A stretch of 5,729 nucleotides of DNA, taken from NCBI GenBank assembly GCA_016463555.1, contig JAEMRB010000067.1, positions 1 to 5,729 of the forward strand, given 5' to 3'. Below, one piece after another: positions 5,085 through 5,729 of this stretch. Position 1 is the first letter of the stretch. Each line of letters starts with the position of its first letter. The translations under genes were made by a program, and so were the position numbers. This DNA comes from Chloroflexota bacterium. GTDB lineage: Bacteria > Chloroflexota > Limnocylindria > Limnocylindrales > Limnocylindraceae. Below the pieces are notes generated by a model. That model saw only the letters and a program-made list of their open reading frames with translations, did no database searches and had not been told where the DNA came from.

Positions 5085-5729
5085 TTAGACCTCCTTCGCT
5101 TCGCCTTCGATCGTCTCCTCGCCGGCAGGGGTCGCTTCGCCGCTTTCGGCGCCGTCGGTGCCCTCGGCCTGACCCTGCTGGTAGGCGGCGGTGCCGATCT
5201 CCGACATGAGTCGCGCGAGTGCCTCGCCCTTCTCCTTCAGGAGCGTCTGGTCCTCACCCTTGAGGGCCTCGCGGACCTCGCCGATGAGCCCCTCCGCTTC
5301 GCTCTTCTTCGCCGCATCGACCTTGTCGCCAAGATCGGTCAGCGTCTTCTCCGCTTGGAAGGCGAGCGCTTCGGTCTGATTGCGGAAGTCGACCGCCTCG
5401 CGGCGCGCCTTGTCTTCTGCCTCATGATCCTTCGCCTCGCGCACCATGCGGTCAACATCTTCCTTGCCGAGCATCGAGCTGCCGGTGATGCGCACCTGCT
5501 GCTCCTTGCCCGTCGCACGATCCTTCGCCTTCACATCGAGGATGCCGTTCGCGTCAATGTCGAACGTCACCTCAACCTGTGGCACGCCGCGCGGTGCGGC
5601 GGGGATCCCGGAGAGGATGAACTTGCCGAGCGTCTTGTTGTCGGCGGCAAACTCGCGCTCACCCTGCAGCACGTGGATCTCCACCTGCGGCTGGTTGTCG
5701 GAGGCCGTCGAGAACGTCTGGCTCTTTGA
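5085..5729 (-). CDS. dnaK: Chaperone DnaK (Hsp70), C-terminal part (5' end outside the window)
   Basis: The last 214 residues of the ATP-dependent chaperone are present; the ATPase domain and the start lie beyond the right edge. The fragment opens SKSQTFSTASDNQPQVEIHV and continues with LQGERE, DNKTLGKF and PAAPRGVPQVEVTFDIDANG (residues 43-62). This is the beta-sandwich substrate-binding domain, ending around residue 83. The helical lid follows (KEDVDRMVREA, RNQTEALAF, EKTL), then a Glu/Gly/Ala-rich flexible tail. The last residues, ETIEGEAKEV, keep the acidic ending common in bacterial DnaK. By comparison with full-length DnaK, roughly 400 residues are missing upstream. The TAA stop lies 3 nt before the exporter ATPase, whose ribosome binding site is inside this gene. 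Expression control such as CIRCE, HAIR or a sigma factor site would be upstream and is not visible. Confidence 0.98.
   Translation of the reverse strand, partial: SKSQTFSTASDNQPQVEIHVLQGEREFAADNKTLGKFILSGIPAAPRGVPQVEVTFDIDANGILDVKAKDRATGKEQQVRITGSSMLGKEDVDRMVREAKDHEAEDKARREAVDFRNQTEALAFQAEKTLTDLGDKVDAAKKSEAEGLIGEVREALKGEDQTLLKEKGEALARLMSEIGTAAYQQGQAEGTDGAESGEATPAGEETIEGEAKEV
5089..5096 (-). promoter_or_regulatory. Strong Shine-Dalgarno for the ABC ATPase, inside the end of dnaK
   Basis: The sense strand reads AAGGAGGT, a near-full match to the 16S anti-Shine-Dalgarno, 7 nt before the ATG at 5081. It overlaps the last dnaK codons (Lys-Glu-Val). It is the strongest ribosome binding site seen at any junction in the window, and it selects the first of two closely spaced ATGs. 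Confidence 0.88.

Noticed and set aside
1..5729. tRNA, rRNA, CRISPR, insertion sequence or terminator hairpins
   Set aside because: The window is covered almost wholly by coding sequence with junctions of at most 7 nt. I saw no spaced repeats, inverted-repeat ends or hairpin plus T-run.

Overview
The window is one uninterrupted minus-strand gene run from a bacterium with high-GC DNA. It is cut at both ends. In the direction of transcription (right to left) it reads: the 3' end of dnaK, a DrrA/NodI-type ABC ATPase, two related ABC-2 (NodJ-like) permeases, dnaJ, prmA (ribosomal protein L11 methyltransferase), a HIT-family protein, and the first 29 codons of a membrane-anchored protein. No tRNA, rRNA, CRISPR array, insertion sequence, promoter or terminator is visible. 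No stretch longer than a few bases is non-coding.

The gene packing points to one polycistronic message. Five of the seven junctions are 4-nt stop/start overlaps: GTGA twice, CTGA once and ATGA twice. The other two are gaps of 3 and 7 nt. Several real starts differ from the longest open frames. Both permeases start at GTG inside the overlap. prmA has no ATG, GTG or TTG that would keep its conserved N-terminus, and it appears to start at CTG overlapping the dnaJ stop. The last gene (1-87) is easily missed because only 29 codons lie in the window.

By function, the window combines a protein-folding module (DnaK, DnaJ), translation and housekeeping genes often found near dnaJ (PrmA, HIT), and a complete three-gene ABC exporter placed between dnaK and dnaJ. 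In many bacteria grpE or nothing sits there. The exporter probably shares transcription with the chaperones, so it may be stress-responsive, but its substrate cannot be read from sequence. Neither hrcA/hspR nor grpE is in the window; they may lie upstream of dnaK.

Taxonomy is uncertain. The dnaJ-prmA order is typical of Firmicutes/Chloroflexota-type loci, and dnaJ followed shortly by a HIT gene recalls actinobacterial loci. The high GC and short overlapping genes would suit a Chloroflexota or actinobacterial lineage, perhaps with a streamlined genome. This is an inference, not a determination.
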